64,000 bases of DNA from Clostridium acidisoli DSM 12555 (GCF_900176305.1 NZ_FWXH01000012.1:28049-92048), one strand, 5' to 3'. Shown: positions 52,497-62,516, numbered from the stretch's first letter. Notes: a model not told the origin generated them from the sequence alone. Program-made: numbers and translations.

Positions 52497-52919
52497 ATGA
52501 TAAATATAGATAATTTTACAAGGCAACATAAAGATATCGTAGAAGAATTAAATCATATTGAGGAAATAGTAAGTAAGGAAGATTATCAAAATAATCTAAA
52601 TGAGTTTGTTTCGCATATAAATGTTTTAGCTGGAAAGTTAAAAATTCATTTAAATTTTGAAGATAAATTTTTATACCCAAACTTAGTTAACGGAGAAGAC
52701 ATTAAGATAAAAGATATGGCAAATTCTTATATTACCGATATGGGTAACATTGCTGATGCGTTTACAAATTACAAAAATGAATTTAATACCAAAACCAAAA
52801 TTAACCAAGGGCTTGATACATTTTTGTCGCAAACAAAAACTATAGTAAACAAAATAAAAAAGAGAATATCGAAAGAAGAAACTGAACTGTACAGACTAAT
52901 TGTTGAAAAAGGAATATAA
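52497..52919 (+). CDS. Hemerythrin HHE-domain protein
   Basis: This protein of about 140 residues is a four-helix bundle with His/Glu ligands typical of hemerythrin HHE domains: RQHKDIVEELNHIEEIV, then HINVLAGKLKIHLNFEDKFLYPNL. These bind a di-iron centre used for oxygen or nitric oxide handling, or for iron repair. The frame also opens at an ATG (52482) overlapping the cupin stop; ATG 52497 has the better spaced GGGAAGTGAG. It is co-transcribed with the cupin gene. Confidence 0.83.
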   Translation: MINIDNFTRQHKDIVEELNHIEEIVSKEDYQNNLNEFVSHINVLAGKLKIHLNFEDKFLYPNLVNGEDIKIKDMANSYITDMGNIADAFTNYKNEFNTKTKINQGLDTFLSQTKTIVNKIKKRISKEETELYRLIVEKGI

Positions 52920-52994
52920 GAAAATAAACGATATATTTACAGAGAAATTAGCACAGTTAATTATAAAGCTGTTTTGATAATATGTTATCCTGAA

Positions 52995-53336
52995 TTAGTC
53001 ACATCCACCGTCTAACTCAGGATAATATTTAGCAGACCAAGCTTCAATTTCTTTAATGATTTTAGTGAGTTCTTCACCTCTATCAGTAAGGTAATACTCA
53101 ACCTTAGGTGGGATTTCAGGATAAACCACTTTATTTATTAAACCATCGTTTTTTAATTCAGTAAGTTTTTCGTTTAGCACTTTTTGGCTTATACCATTGG
53201 TTATCCTTTGAAGTTCTAAAAATCTTGTAGGCTCATCATACAAATGACATAATATAACAGCTTTCCATTTACCTCTAATAAAATCCATTGCAAAGTCTAA
53301 TAAACATATATATTTTTTCCCATTATAATTAATCAT
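52995..53336 (-). CDS. HxlR-family transcriptional regulator
   Basis: This 113-residue winged-helix regulator has the family text FIRGKWKAVILCHLYDEPTRF, SQKVLNEKLTELKNDGLI, PPKVEYYLTDRGEELTKII. The N-terminal Cys is in YICLLDFA rather than in the usual CPV/CPM motif, so the sensing site differs. It ends with a Cys (GGCD). It is convergent with the hemerythrin gene and may share an operon with the YjjG-type gene upstream on the same strand. Confidence 0.88.
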   Translation of the reverse strand: MINYNGKKYICLLDFAMDFIRGKWKAVILCHLYDEPTRFLELQRITNGISQKVLNEKLTELKNDGLINKVVYPEIPPKVEYYLTDRGEELTKIIKEIEAWSAKYYPELDGGCD

Positions 53337-53363
53337 TGGATCAACTACCTTCTTTATTTATAG

Positions 53364-54053
53364 CTATTTTTCAAGCATAATTTTAAGCTCCATCAAATTA
53401 GAAATTTCATAAGTAGCTTTTAGCTTAGTTTTATTCTGAGAATTATTTTGGTTAAACCAACAGGTATCTATACCAAAATTTATGCCACCTCGTATATCGG
53501 AAGTTAAGCTATCTCCTACCATCAATACCTTGCTTTTGTCTGTATGGTTCATGTTTTTTAAAGCAAGTTCAAATATTTTAGGATTTGGTTTTGATACATT
53601 TACTTCCTCTGATATTATTATATCCTCGAAGTATTTTCCTATAATAGATTTTTTTACTCTCTTATTCTGAACATCTTTAAGTCCATTAGTTATTATAACA
53701 AGTCTATACTCCTTTTGTAAACTTTCTATGAGCTGTACACTATCCGCATATAAAAAGGATGCATTAGATAAATGCCTCATATAGGCCTGTGCAAATTTGG
53801 TTTCGTCTAGGCTAAGGTTTAGTGCAGCTAAAAATCTTTTAAATCTTTCAATCTTTAATTTTTCTTGAGTAATAAGTCCTTCCTCAAGTTCCTTCCATAT
53901 AACATCATTTATATGCTTGTACACTTCTAAATGATAAGTTTCATCATAATCTATATTAAATTCAAGCATAGTATTTTGAAGAGCAACCCTTTCTGATTTT
54001 TCAAAATCAAATAAAGTCTCATCTGCATCAAACATTATAATCTCGTATTTCAC
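53364..54053 (-). CDS. HAD-family noncanonical pyrimidine nucleotidase (YjjG/YfnB)
   Basis: This 229-residue HAD phosphatase has motif I FDADETLFDFEKSE, motif II VIITNGLKDVQ, motif III K in VSKPNPKIF and motif IV MVGDSLTSDIRGG. The motif I form with DFEKSE is typical of YjjG, which dephosphorylates modified pyrimidine nucleotides. The start GTG 54053 (MKYEIIMFDAD) fits AAAGGG upstream better than the GTG three codons earlier. Confidence 0.9.
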   Translation of the reverse strand: MKYEIIMFDADETLFDFEKSERVALQNTMLEFNIDYDETYHLEVYKHINDVIWKELEEGLITQEKLKIERFKRFLAALNLSLDETKFAQAYMRHLSNASFLYADSVQLIESLQKEYRLVIITNGLKDVQNKRVKKSIIGKYFEDIIISEEVNVSKPNPKIFELALKNMNHTDKSKVLMVGDSLTSDIRGGINFGIDTCWFNQNNSQNKTKLKATYEISNLMELKIMLEK

Positions 54054-54208
54054 AATAATCACCCTTTACTTAACTTTACATTCTCTAATAGATAAGTTAC
54101 CATATTTATATGAATTTTCATAGGACATATGTCGTATTTAGCATATGAAATGAAATAAGATCAGCATATCAACTTGTTATTTATTTTAAGGAGTATTAAG
54201 GAGAAGTT

Positions 54209-54898
54209 ATGAAAAAAGTTACTAATATCAAGCTCTTAAATAGGTATTTTGTTAAATATAATGTGGAAAATATATTTGATAAAGAAATAATAAAATATGC
54301 AGAAATTGATTTTTATGAAAAAGGAGAACTTATACTAGAAGCAGAGTCTGAACTTAAATATTATTATCTGCTTGTAGATGGGAAAATCAAAATATCTTAT
54401 CTTTTTGAAAATGGTAAATCTATGTTTTTAAAGTTTTATAAAGATTTTAAAACCATAGGGGATTTAGAACTTTTAAAAAATATTCCTATACGATGCAATG
54501 CTCAGGCCATAGAAGACACTTATTTGATTGCTATACCTTCGGATATACTTAGAGAAAAGTATATAAACAATGTAAATTTCTTACATCATTTGGTTAACTC
54601 TCTAAGTGAAAAGCTTGATGTAACGATTAATAATACGTCTTACAATTATATATATCCATTGATTAATAGATTGGCAAGCTACCTAATTGAACGGATAACG
54701 GATGAAAATTGTGTTTTCTTAAATTTATCATTTAAAGAAATTGCCCAGCTTTTAGGAACAACGTATAGGCACCTAAGTAGAACTTTTAAGGAACTTGAGT
54801 CAAAGTCAATTATAAGATGTGATGACAAAATAACTCATATATTAGATGAAGATAAGCTTCGAGAATTGTGTAAGAATACATATATACAAGACATATAA
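54209..54898 (+). CDS. Crp/Fnr-family regulator
   Basis: This 229-residue regulator has a cyclic-nucleotide-binding-type beta barrel (GELILEAESELKYYYLLVDGKIK, with LGNL-type GDLELLKNIP) and a C-terminal HTH (SFKEIAQLLGTTYRHLSRTFKEL). It lacks the four-Cys iron-sulfur ligand set of Fnr and resembles YeiL-type members; its effector is unknown. It lies next to the NudC gene and 1.3 kb from the hemerythrin operon, whose promoter carries a Crp/Fnr-type palindrome, so it is the best local candidate activator. AAGGAGAAG precedes ATG 54209. Confidence 0.88.
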   Translation: MKKVTNIKLLNRYFVKYNVENIFDKEIIKYAEIDFYEKGELILEAESELKYYYLLVDGKIKISYLFENGKSMFLKFYKDFKTIGDLELLKNIPIRCNAQAIEDTYLIAIPSDILREKYINNVNFLHHLVNSLSEKLDVTINNTSYNYIYPLINRLASYLIERITDENCVFLNLSFKEIAQLLGTTYRHLSRTFKELESKSIIRCDDKITHILDEDKLRELCKNTYIQDI

Positions 54899-54930
54899 TG
54901 ATAGGATAATAGGTAAAGGAATGATTAAAT

Positions 54931-55767
54931 ATGAAAAACGATTTTAAAATATTAACTGATACATTTAGAAAAAGTAAATCTGATGATTTATATTTCACAT
55001 TTTTTAAGGGAAGTTTATTAGTGAAGAGAACAAAAGGGGCTTTAAGTATTCCTGTGTTTGATGAAGTAAGAAAATTAAAGGTAAAGTATGAAAATGAATT
55101 CTTTTTAGGAGAATTAGCGCATCAGGCTTGTTTTTGCATTGAAGCATCTTCTGAAATTAATTTGTTAAGGGATTTTGAACTAATACCTTTATATGAAATT
55201 GGAAAATCAATAGGTGAGGAATTGTTTTTAGTAGCAGGAAGAGCCAGCCAGATATTAAATTGGAACAATACTCATAAATTTTGTGGCAAGTGTGGTTCAA
55301 AAACAGAAAACAAAAAAGATGAAATAGCAAAAGTTTGTCCTAATTGTAATCATGTTATGTACCCTGTAATTTGCCCAGCTATAATAGTTGCAGTTACAAA
55401 AGGAGATAAGATATTGCTTGCACATAATGGTGGTTTTAGAAACAATATGTACAGTTTAATTGCAGGTTTTGTAGAAGCTGGAGAGGATCTAAAGAGTACA
55501 GTAAAAAGAGAAGTATTTGAAGAGGTTGGAATAAAAATAAAAAATATTAGATATTACAAGAGTGCACCATGGTCATTTCCCAATTCATTAATGATTGGAT
55601 TTTTTGCAGAATATGAGTCTGGCAAAATAAAGGTTGATGGTAAAGAAATATTAAAGGCTGATTGGTTTACTAAGGATACATTTCCTAATTTACCGCAGAA
55701 TTTTAGCCTTGCAAGAAAAATTATTGATGAGTTTATTGATAGAAATGTATCTCAGCGGGTGCTCTAA
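54931..55767 (+). CDS. nudC: NADH pyrophosphatase / NAD-RNA decapping Nudix hydrolase
   Basis: This 278-residue NudC has a zinc ribbon (FCGKCGSKT, VCPNCNHVMYP), a Nudix box G-x5-E-x7-RE-x2-EE-x-G (GFVEAGEDLKSTVKREVFEE) and the NADH motif S-x-PW-x-FPNSLM in its usual place. It cleaves NADH to NMNH and AMP and removes NAD caps from RNA. GGTAAAGGA precedes ATG 54931. It starts 32 bases after the Crp/Fnr gene and is likely in one transcript with it. Confidence 0.93.
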   Translation: MKNDFKILTDTFRKSKSDDLYFTFFKGSLLVKRTKGALSIPVFDEVRKLKVKYENEFFLGELAHQACFCIEASSEINLLRDFELIPLYEIGKSIGEELFLVAGRASQILNWNNTHKFCGKCGSKTENKKDEIAKVCPNCNHVMYPVICPAIIVAVTKGDKILLAHNGGFRNNMYSLIAGFVEAGEDLKSTVKREVFEEVGIKIKNIRYYKSAPWSFPNSLMIGFFAEYESGKIKVDGKEILKADWFTKDTFPNLPQNFSLARKIIDEFIDRNVSQRVL

Positions 55768-55829
55768 AGTAAATATAAAACTTATGATACAATATAGTAT
55801 AGGAAATTAAAAGGAGATAGGCATTTTAT

Positions 55830-56429
55830 ATGGATAAGAAATTTAAGCGATTAACTGCAACTGAGATTTGGGAAAAACTTTATAATAAGGAACTTAACTC
55901 TAAGAAAAATATTTTAGAATACATTGAGTTAACAAGAGTAATTAGAGAAAATGTAGAAGAGGAGCAAATCCAAGATACATATAATTACATTTATGATAGC
56001 ATAGAAAAACTAAAAAGTTCTATAAAACCAAATACAATGATGTATTTAAAGAATAGTTTAAAAGCAAAGCTTGGAAAATATGTTAAAGAAAAAGATCCAA
56101 AGCCAGTGAATTATTTTATAGAGTTTTTTAAAAAGGCATACCCTGAAAACAGTAGGAGAAAAGATTTCACCTGGGTTCTAATGGATATAAACAATATATC
56201 TGAAGAGCAGATATGGACTACGTTAACATATGTTAATAGAGAATGTTTAAATAATAAGCTAATTTTAAGTGCGGATGAAAAAAAAGATATAGTGGCGGTA
56301 ATTGAAATTTTACTTAGCAAAAATAATATTAAGTACATAAATGACATTAGAAATCTTAAACAACTAACGGATAGACTAAATATATCTATTATAAATGCGG
56401 GCAAAGTGTTTAAGGTAAAACAAAATTAA
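55830..56429 (+). CDS. Uncharacterised helical protein
   Basis: This 199-residue soluble, strongly helical and charged protein was not recognised. No metal or catalytic motif, signal peptide or membrane segment is seen. AAAGGAG is correctly spaced for ATG 55830. It lies 27 bases before the DinG-like helicase gene in the same orientation, so a role alongside that helicase is possible but unproven. Confidence 0.72.
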   Translation: MDKKFKRLTATEIWEKLYNKELNSKKNILEYIELTRVIRENVEEEQIQDTYNYIYDSIEKLKSSIKPNTMMYLKNSLKAKLGKYVKEKDPKPVNYFIEFFKKAYPENSRRKDFTWVLMDINNISEEQIWTTLTYVNRECLNNKLILSADEKKDIVAVIEILLSKNNIKYINDIRNLKQLTDRLNISIINAGKVFKVKQN

Positions 56430-56455
56430 TACTTCCACAGAGTCAAGGAGAAGTT

Positions 56456-59398
56456 ATGAAGCCGTATAGTATATTAAATAATGTAGTGTTTTTAGTTTCA
56501 AAAAATATAAGCGTTGATAAAAGTATAAGCATAAGGGCCATTAAGATAAAAAATAAAGTAGTTACTAAATTTAGTACTTTAATTAATGCAAAAAAATCGA
56601 ACAATATGCAAGAATGTAAGGAGGATATGAAGAAACTACAAGATTTCTTTGAAAACCTCCCTTTAATTTGTCATGATTCAATTGTTAAAAAAGGACTTCT
56701 TAATATAAATAATGAGTTTTTAGATTCGTTAGAGCTTATTGCTATACTTTTCCCAGAACTCCAAGAGTTTAATCTTAAGTATTTAATAAATAAATTTATG
56801 CCTAATTATAAGGATAAGGAGCACAGCACGGAAGATAGTCATATAGAAGAAATCATAGAGATAGTTAATTATGCTATAAGCCATTTTTATTATGAAAATG
56901 GATACACGCTTTCTATGAATTTTATAGATCTTGAACATTGGAACTGGTATAAGCATGTTTCAAATGTAAACATGGATGATGTGAAGTTTTTTCTAGATAA
57001 AGATGAATTTATTGCATTAGATAATAATAAAGCTCAGAGTCCTTATCCAGTTTTTGCACTTAAAGATTATGAAAAACTCTTCGACCGTAAAGATATTTGG
57101 CAAAGAAATGGGAAAAGTTACACTTCAAGACCTAAGCAAAGAGAGGCATCAACATTTGTACGCCAAGGGCTAGAAAACGGAAAAATTACAATTATGGAGG
57201 CGCCAACGGGTTTAGGGAAAAGTATGGCTTATTTACTGCCAGTTGCTATATATACACATCTTAAACAAGAAAAAGTTATTATATCTACTAACACTAAGGG
57301 ATTGCAAAATCAACTTGTAGAAAAAGATATTCCAAACCTTTTAGAAGCACTAAATTTAAGTGGCGATGTGAATTATACATTAATAAAAGGAAAAAGTAAT
57401 TATCTTTGCTTTGATAGGTTTCAGGATATAGAATATCCAAAGGACATGAAGACGCTTCTTGGTTACGTATATTTAAAAAGACTTATAACAGAAAAGGGAA
57501 TTGGAGATATCGAAAGAATAAGTGATGATATAAAAGAAAAATTTAATTTAAAAGAATTACTAGATAAGTGTTGCTGCGATTCAGAACTTTGTGATGTAGA
57601 CAGTTGCAAATACAAGGAGCAATGTTATTATGCCTTAAATGTTGAAAATTTAAAAGAAGCACAGCTTATTGTAGTAAATCACGCTTTGTTATTAAAGTGG
57701 CCGTATCAAAGTATAGCTCCACTTGAAAATATTGTGGTGGATGAAGCCCATAATCTTACTAAAGAGGCTTACGATACCTTTGAATCAAATCTTATTTCTT
57801 ATGAATTTCAGAAATTGTTAAAGGATATATATGATAGCACTGAGAAGAGTGGATACTTGTATTATTTGTCCAAGAGAACTAAAAAGGAAACTTTGCCAAT
57901 AAGAGAAGTGGAGATTGGCATAGAAAATTGCAGCAATCAAATTAACAATATTAAACTTGCGTTTGAAAACTATATTATGACTAGTAAAGTGAGTATGGAA
58001 TACAACATTAAAGAGCATTTAAATAAGGATAATCCTCATATAGAAAATATAATAAAATATTTAGAATACCTTAAGGATGACATGTCTAATTTAAATATTG
58101 AATTAGACAAAGCTGTTTCAACTTTGAAAAACATAGCCAATTTAGAAAAAGATAAAAGGCTTAAGATATTAGTAGAGAAAATAGAAACTATAAATAAATA
58201 CATTATGCTTTTAGAGGCTGTTTGTGTTCAAAGTGAAGAAGATTATTGCTTCTATTTTGAGTTGGATAGAAATTTTCAGTGGTGGAAGATAAGTAGTATA
58301 CCTTTAGATGTATCAGGAGCATTCTATGAAAAAGTTTTAAATGGAGTTAAAAGTTGTTTGTTTTTATCTGCTACTTTAAGTGCTAATAACAGTTATGACA
58401 ATTTAAAAAACACATTGGGCATTAATATTGCGAGTTCACAAAACAAAGAAATAGTAGAGGTACAACCTATAAAACCAATTTTTAAATACAAAGATAAAAG
58501 TGCAATTTACGCTATAAAAGATATGGATCCCAATAATGTAGAAAACTTTTCAAAAGAAATGAAAGAATTTGTTTTAGAACTTTTACATAAAGTTGAAGGT
58601 AACATCATTATGCTTTTTACAAGTAGAAAAAGACTTGATGCATTTAAAAAAGAAGCTTTAGAAGACATTAACGCTTTAGGGGTAAGGATTATAGGCGGAA
58701 AAAAGGATATAGAAAACCTGAAATCAAGAGATGAGAGGTGTATCCTCCTAGGCTCAAAAGGATTTTTTGAGGGCATAGACATTCCAGGAGATAGTATGAA
58801 CACAGTGGTTTTGGATAAAGTTCCTAATGTAAATAGCAAGGAACCTTTTTACAAGTCGTTAATAGATAAGCGTAGTCAGGAATGTGGAGAGTATTGGAGT
58901 GCTTATGCACAGATAAATTTACCAATTGTATCTATAGATTTAAAACAGATTTATGGGAGACTTATAAGAACAGAATATGATTATGGTTCTCTGTTTATTA
59001 TGAGCAAGTTTGATAGCACCAATTCCACAGTAAAAAAACTTGAAAATCAACTCTATGGTGTTCCTATTATAAGAAGAGATAGATATGAAATTTTTAAGGA
59101 TTTAAGTTTAAGGCAAATAAGATGGAAACAAATAAATCTTTATAAAATAATGAAGGAGATTAAAAATCTTCTGCAAAAATCTATTTCAGAAAAAAAGCAT
59201 GCTAATAAAATCAAATCCCTTAAAGATGCTGAGAGTTTTATAAATAAATTTATGGCTTTAGAGTACAACAAAAGAAATTTAAAATACGATGTAAATATTT
59301 TATTAGAGGAAAAATTAAAGATTTATATTAGTGGCGAGGAAATAAACTTAGGCAAAAACAGGGGGAATATAGAACAATATTTTAAAGATATCTTATAA
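56456..59398 (+). CDS. DinG/XPD-like iron-sulfur DNA helicase
   Basis: This 980-residue superfamily 2 helicase has Walker A APTGLGKS near residue 249 and DEAH (VVDEAHNL) near 427. Between them is a Cys cluster (CCC, C, C, YKEQC at about 372-394) that probably holds the 4Fe-4S centre, and the C-terminal motifs GSKGFFEGIDIPG and QIYGRLIRT lie near 765 and 830. The N-terminal 215 residues are not the exonuclease domain found in Bacillus DinG. It likely unwinds damaged or structured DNA 5' to 3'. It is preceded by an unknown 199-residue gene and closed by a strong terminator. Confidence 0.9.
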   Translation: MKPYSILNNVVFLVSKNISVDKSISIRAIKIKNKVVTKFSTLINAKKSNNMQECKEDMKKLQDFFENLPLICHDSIVKKGLLNINNEFLDSLELIAILFPELQEFNLKYLINKFMPNYKDKEHSTEDSHIEEIIEIVNYAISHFYYENGYTLSMNFIDLEHWNWYKHVSNVNMDDVKFFLDKDEFIALDNNKAQSPYPVFALKDYEKLFDRKDIWQRNGKSYTSRPKQREASTFVRQGLENGKITIMEAPTGLGKSMAYLLPVAIYTHLKQEKVIISTNTKGLQNQLVEKDIPNLLEALNLSGDVNYTLIKGKSNYLCFDRFQDIEYPKDMKTLLGYVYLKRLITEKGIGDIERISDDIKEKFNLKELLDKCCCDSELCDVDSCKYKEQCYYALNVENLKEAQLIVVNHALLLKWPYQSIAPLENIVVDEAHNLTKEAYDTFESNLISYEFQKLLKDIYDSTEKSGYLYYLSKRTKKETLPIREVEIGIENCSNQINNIKLAFENYIMTSKVSMEYNIKEHLNKDNPHIENIIKYLEYLKDDMSNLNIELDKAVSTLKNIANLEKDKRLKILVEKIETINKYIMLLEAVCVQSEEDYCFYFELDRNFQWWKISSIPLDVSGAFYEKVLNGVKSCLFLSATLSANNSYDNLKNTLGINIASSQNKEIVEVQPIKPIFKYKDKSAIYAIKDMDPNNVENFSKEMKEFVLELLHKVEGNIIMLFTSRKRLDAFKKEALEDINALGVRIIGGKKDIENLKSRDERCILLGSKGFFEGIDIPGDSMNTVVLDKVPNVNSKEPFYKSLIDKRSQECGEYWSAYAQINLPIVSIDLKQIYGRLIRTEYDYGSLFIMSKFDSTNSTVKKLENQLYGVPIIRRDRYEIFKDLSLRQIRWKQINLYKIMKEIKNLLQKSISEKKHANKIKSLKDAESFINKFMALEYNKRNLKYDVNILLEEKLKIYISGEEINLGKNRGNIEQYFKDIL

Positions 59399-59429
59399 TA
59401 TTTTATAGAATTACATGTGTGAGAAATAA

Positions 59430-59476
59430 AAAAATAAGGAAGGGACATATGTTATTATATGACCTTCCTTATTTTT
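59430..59476. terminator. Bidirectional terminator after the helicase gene
   Basis: AAAAATAAGGAAGG (59430-59443) pairs with CCTTCCTTATTTTT (59463-59476). It ends both the helicase and the convergent YoaK-like transcripts. Confidence 0.88.
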
Positions 59477-60206
59477 AAGATAAAGTAGCTTCTACCCTAG
59501 TATTTTCAGTCACTTCTAATAAAACAAGAGAAAATATAAGTAAAATTACAACAAACCATACCGACTTATCACCAATAAAAAATGTTAGAAAACCACCCAA
59601 AAAAGTTCCAAGAAAAAAAGCAAAAATTACTGTAAAATAGTGGAGAGCTTTTATAGCAGCATCATAATCTTTTTGTGTAAAGGCAAGGTACGCAGCTTGC
59701 GAAGCGGAACGGAGGTTTCCAGTACACATAGTTGTAGCATATGGATAGCCGGATAGATTTTTAAATGCGCAATATTGAAGGGAAGCTGCAAAGGATATTG
59801 TAATGTTAACACAGTTGTTTGAGAAATTTTTTGGCATAAAACCTATGATAAAAAATATTATGATTTCAAAAACTAAAACTGCATGTTCCCATTTTGATAA
59901 AAATGAAACAGAAAAATTCTTTTTTGTAAATTCTGCAGCTATTACACCAAATATAAATGCAACAATTGGAAATATATGAATTATTGTTTCATGCCAATTT
60001 CCCTCAAAAGCATTTATCCCAACTAAAACAATGTTACCTGTTTGAGCATTTGAAAAAACGCCACCTCTGCCGATAAAGGTATATGCATCTAAAAAGCCAC
60101 CAACAATTGCTAGAAGTATTCCTAACATAATGGATTCAGAGGTAATGTTAGGTAAAAACATTCTTGATCTAATCTTTTGTATTTTATTTATGCTTTCGTT
60201 AACCAA
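59475..60206 (-). CDS. YoaK-family (DUF1275) membrane protein
   Basis: This 243-residue membrane protein has six or seven helices and the DUF1275 pattern: GGFLDAYTFIGRGGVFSNAQTGN, the ISFAASLQYCAFKNL block and TTMCTGNLRSASQ. The function is unknown; some members are linked to oxalate or organic-acid transport. AAAGGAG is 10 bases before TTG 60206, preferred over the TTG at 60227 that lies before that ribosome site. It is divergent from the LysR gene. Confidence 0.85.
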   Translation of the reverse strand: MVNESINKIQKIRSRMFLPNITSESIMLGILLAIVGGFLDAYTFIGRGGVFSNAQTGNIVLVGINAFEGNWHETIIHIFPIVAFIFGVIAAEFTKKNFSVSFLSKWEHAVLVFEIIIFFIIGFMPKNFSNNCVNITISFAASLQYCAFKNLSGYPYATTMCTGNLRSASQAAYLAFTQKDYDAAIKALHYFTVIFAFFLGTFLGGFLTFFIGDKSVWFVVILLIFSLVLLEVTENTRVEATLS

Positions 60207-60308
60207 AGTCTTTAGGACTCCTTTCAATGAACCTTGTTATAAAAATAACTTTATTTATATTATACTATATATAAATGTTAAGATGTGTTGAAAAAAGGAT
60301 GGATTAAA

Positions 60309-61262
60309 ATGGATTTTAATCAATTAGAATATGTGATGGCTATAATAGAAGAAAAAAGTATATCCAAAGCAGCAAAAAAACTATATATATCACAGCCTTC
60401 TTTAAGTCAGTATATCATTAGGTTAGAAGAACGATTAGGGGTAAAGTTATTTGATAGGACGGGGAAATCTCTTTCTTTAACGTTTGCAGGTAAGAAATAC
60501 GTGGAGACGGCAAAAATAATGCTAGATTTAAATAAAAAATTACAGCGAGAACTTAGGGATATAGCAGATTCAAAAAAGGGAAGAATAATAATAGGAATTC
60601 CAAATCAAACTAGTAGATATATATTGCCACTTATATTGCCAGAATTTCACAAGCAATTTCCTGAAATAGAGCTTGTAATTGAGGAGGAGGTTACAATGCA
60701 ATTAGAAGAGATGTTGATAGAAGGGAAAATAGATATTGCAATATTGAATCTGCCAATAAAACATGACAAAATTTTATATGAGCCTATATCTGTTGAAAGA
60801 ATATTTCTTGTGTCACCTGAAAATTATGATTTTGGTTCAAAGATGCAATTGAACAATGGACAAAAACTTTATTTCAGCTATTTACGTGATGAGGAGTTTA
60901 TTTTATTAAAACAAGGTCAAAACATGAGAATTACTGCAGATAAAATATTTCAGCGAGCACAAATGGAACCTCGTATTATTCTTGAAGTTACTAATCTTGA
61001 CACTGCAAAGCGAATTGCTGCAGCAGGAATGGGATTTACCTTTGTGCCAGAAAATGTTGTTTGGCTTTCAAATGCAGAAAAATATAAAAATTATTTTTTA
61101 GTAGATGATATAACATTTACTATTGTAGTGGCATATAGACCCAATGAATATCTTACAGAAGCAACGCGGAAGTTTATTACAATGACAAAAAGCATTGTGG
61201 CATTAAATAATAAAATTAGAACAAATAATAGTAGGAATTATCCCAAGATTTACATTAAATAG
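60309..61262 (+). CDS. LysR-family transcriptional regulator
   Basis: This 317-residue protein has an N-terminal winged HTH (KSISKAAKKLYISQPSLSQYI, LEERLGVKLFDRTGKSLSLT) and a C-terminal substrate-binding domain resembling CysB/CynR-type sensors. The effector is unknown. It is divergent from the DUF1275 gene and sits 24 bases before glycerate kinase, so glycerate or a related acid is a plausible signal, by context only. AAAAGGATGG fixes ATG 60309 over a TTG eight codons upstream. Confidence 0.92.
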   Translation: MDFNQLEYVMAIIEEKSISKAAKKLYISQPSLSQYIIRLEERLGVKLFDRTGKSLSLTFAGKKYVETAKIMLDLNKKLQRELRDIADSKKGRIIIGIPNQTSRYILPLILPEFHKQFPEIELVIEEEVTMQLEEMLIEGKIDIAILNLPIKHDKILYEPISVERIFLVSPENYDFGSKMQLNNGQKLYFSYLRDEEFILLKQGQNMRITADKIFQRAQMEPRIILEVTNLDTAKRIAAAGMGFTFVPENVVWLSNAEKYKNYFLVDDITFTIVVAYRPNEYLTEATRKFITMTKSIVALNNKIRTNNSRNYPKIYIK

Positions 61263-61286
61263 ATTGTTCATAGGAGTGAAGGTAGA

Positions 61287-62429
61287 ATGAAAAAATTTAA
61301 ATTTGTAGTGGCACCAGATTCATTTAAAGAAAGCCTAAGTGCCTTTGAGGCGGCTAAGGCAATGAAAGATGGAATAAAAAAAGTATTTAAAGATTCTAAC
61401 ATTGAACTTATACCAATGGCGGATGGAGGAGAAGGAACTTTAGAAGTGATAATAAATTCACAAAAGGGAGAAATGAAAAATTTAAACGTAACTGGGCCTA
61501 TGGGTGAAAAAGTACAAGCTAAATACGGATATATAGAAAAGGATAAAAAAGCAGTTATAGAAGTAGCAAAGGCTTGTGGCTTAGAATTAATTGATATAGA
61601 AAAAAGAAACCCACTAATCACAACGACTTATGGGGTTGGAGAAATGATTTTAGATGCTTTAGACAATGGAGCAAAACATTTAATAGTAGGACTTGGGGGT
61701 TCGGCTACAAATGATGGCGGATTTGGAATGTTAAATGCCTTAGGAGCAAAGGCTTATGATATAGATGGAAAAGAAATAGGCTATGGTGGAAAAGAACTTA
61801 GTAAAATGGATAGAATAGATTTGTCAAATGTAGATAAACGTCTCAGAGAGGTATCAATAGAGGTTGCCTGTGATGTTGAGAATCCATTAATAGGCAACAA
61901 TGGCGCTACATATGTTTTTGGACCTCAAAAAGGAGCAGACAATGAAAGCTTAAAACTTTTAGAAGACGGCATGACTAACTATTCAAAAGTCGTTAAAGAA
62001 AATTATGACCTAGATATTGCAAATATGCCTAAAGCTGGAGCAGCAGGTGGACTTGGTGGAGCCTTTTTAATATTAGGAGCTGAGCTGGTTAAGGGAATAG
62101 AAATGATTCTAAGACATACAAAGTTTGAAGATAAGATAAAAGATGCGGACTATATATTTACAGGTGAAGGAAGCATTGATTCTCAAACAAAATATGGTAA
62201 AACAATTGCAGGAATATCAGAAATAGCCAAAGTGTATAATGTGCCTGTAATAGTACTTGCAGGTAAAGTCAATGATGATGTAAATGAACTATATTCTATA
62301 GGTATTACAGCTGTATTTGGAATTATTGATAGACCTAAAAGCCTTAATGAAGCACTTAAAGATGGATATAATAGCATAAAAAAAACTTCCGAAAATATAG
62401 CTAGAATTTTGGCAATAAGCAAGGTATGA
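61287..62429 (+). CDS. glxK: Glycerate kinase
   Basis: This 380-residue type I glycerate kinase (GckA/GlxK fold) phosphorylates D-glycerate to 2- or 3-phosphoglycerate using ATP. The blocks VAPDSFKESLSAFEAAKAM, PMADGGEGTLEV, GLGGSATNDGGFGML, GAAGGLGGAFL and FTGEGSIDSQTKYGK are all present. It follows the LysR gene in the same orientation and is probably under its control. The following 30 bases lead directly into the IS element; no clear terminator lies between. Confidence 0.94.
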   Translation: MKKFKFVVAPDSFKESLSAFEAAKAMKDGIKKVFKDSNIELIPMADGGEGTLEVIINSQKGEMKNLNVTGPMGEKVQAKYGYIEKDKKAVIEVAKACGLELIDIEKRNPLITTTYGVGEMILDALDNGAKHLIVGLGGSATNDGGFGMLNALGAKAYDIDGKEIGYGGKELSKMDRIDLSNVDKRLREVSIEVACDVENPLIGNNGATYVFGPQKGADNESLKLLEDGMTNYSKVVKENYDLDIANMPKAGAAGGLGGAFLILGAELVKGIEMILRHTKFEDKIKDADYIFTGEGSIDSQTKYGKTIAGISEIAKVYNVPVIVLAGKVNDDVNELYSIGITAVFGIIDRPKSLNEALKDGYNSIKKTSENIARILAISKV

Positions 62430-62458
62430 TAGAAAAGTAGCAAGTCAATATTCTATAA

Positions 62459-62482
62459 TGAACTGACCCCCATAAGTTAGAC
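62459..62482 (+). repeat. IS left inverted repeat
   Basis: TGA...GACCCCCATAAGTTAGAC, matching the right end at 20 of 24 positions. Confidence 0.85.
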
Positions 62483-62516
62483 CTAAAAATCTAATGTATG
62501 GGAGGTCAGTTTTTTT

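Noticed and set aside
62183..62443. Minus-strand frame of 86 residues at the glycerate kinase 3' end
   Set aside because: Shadow of the conserved kinase coding sequence.
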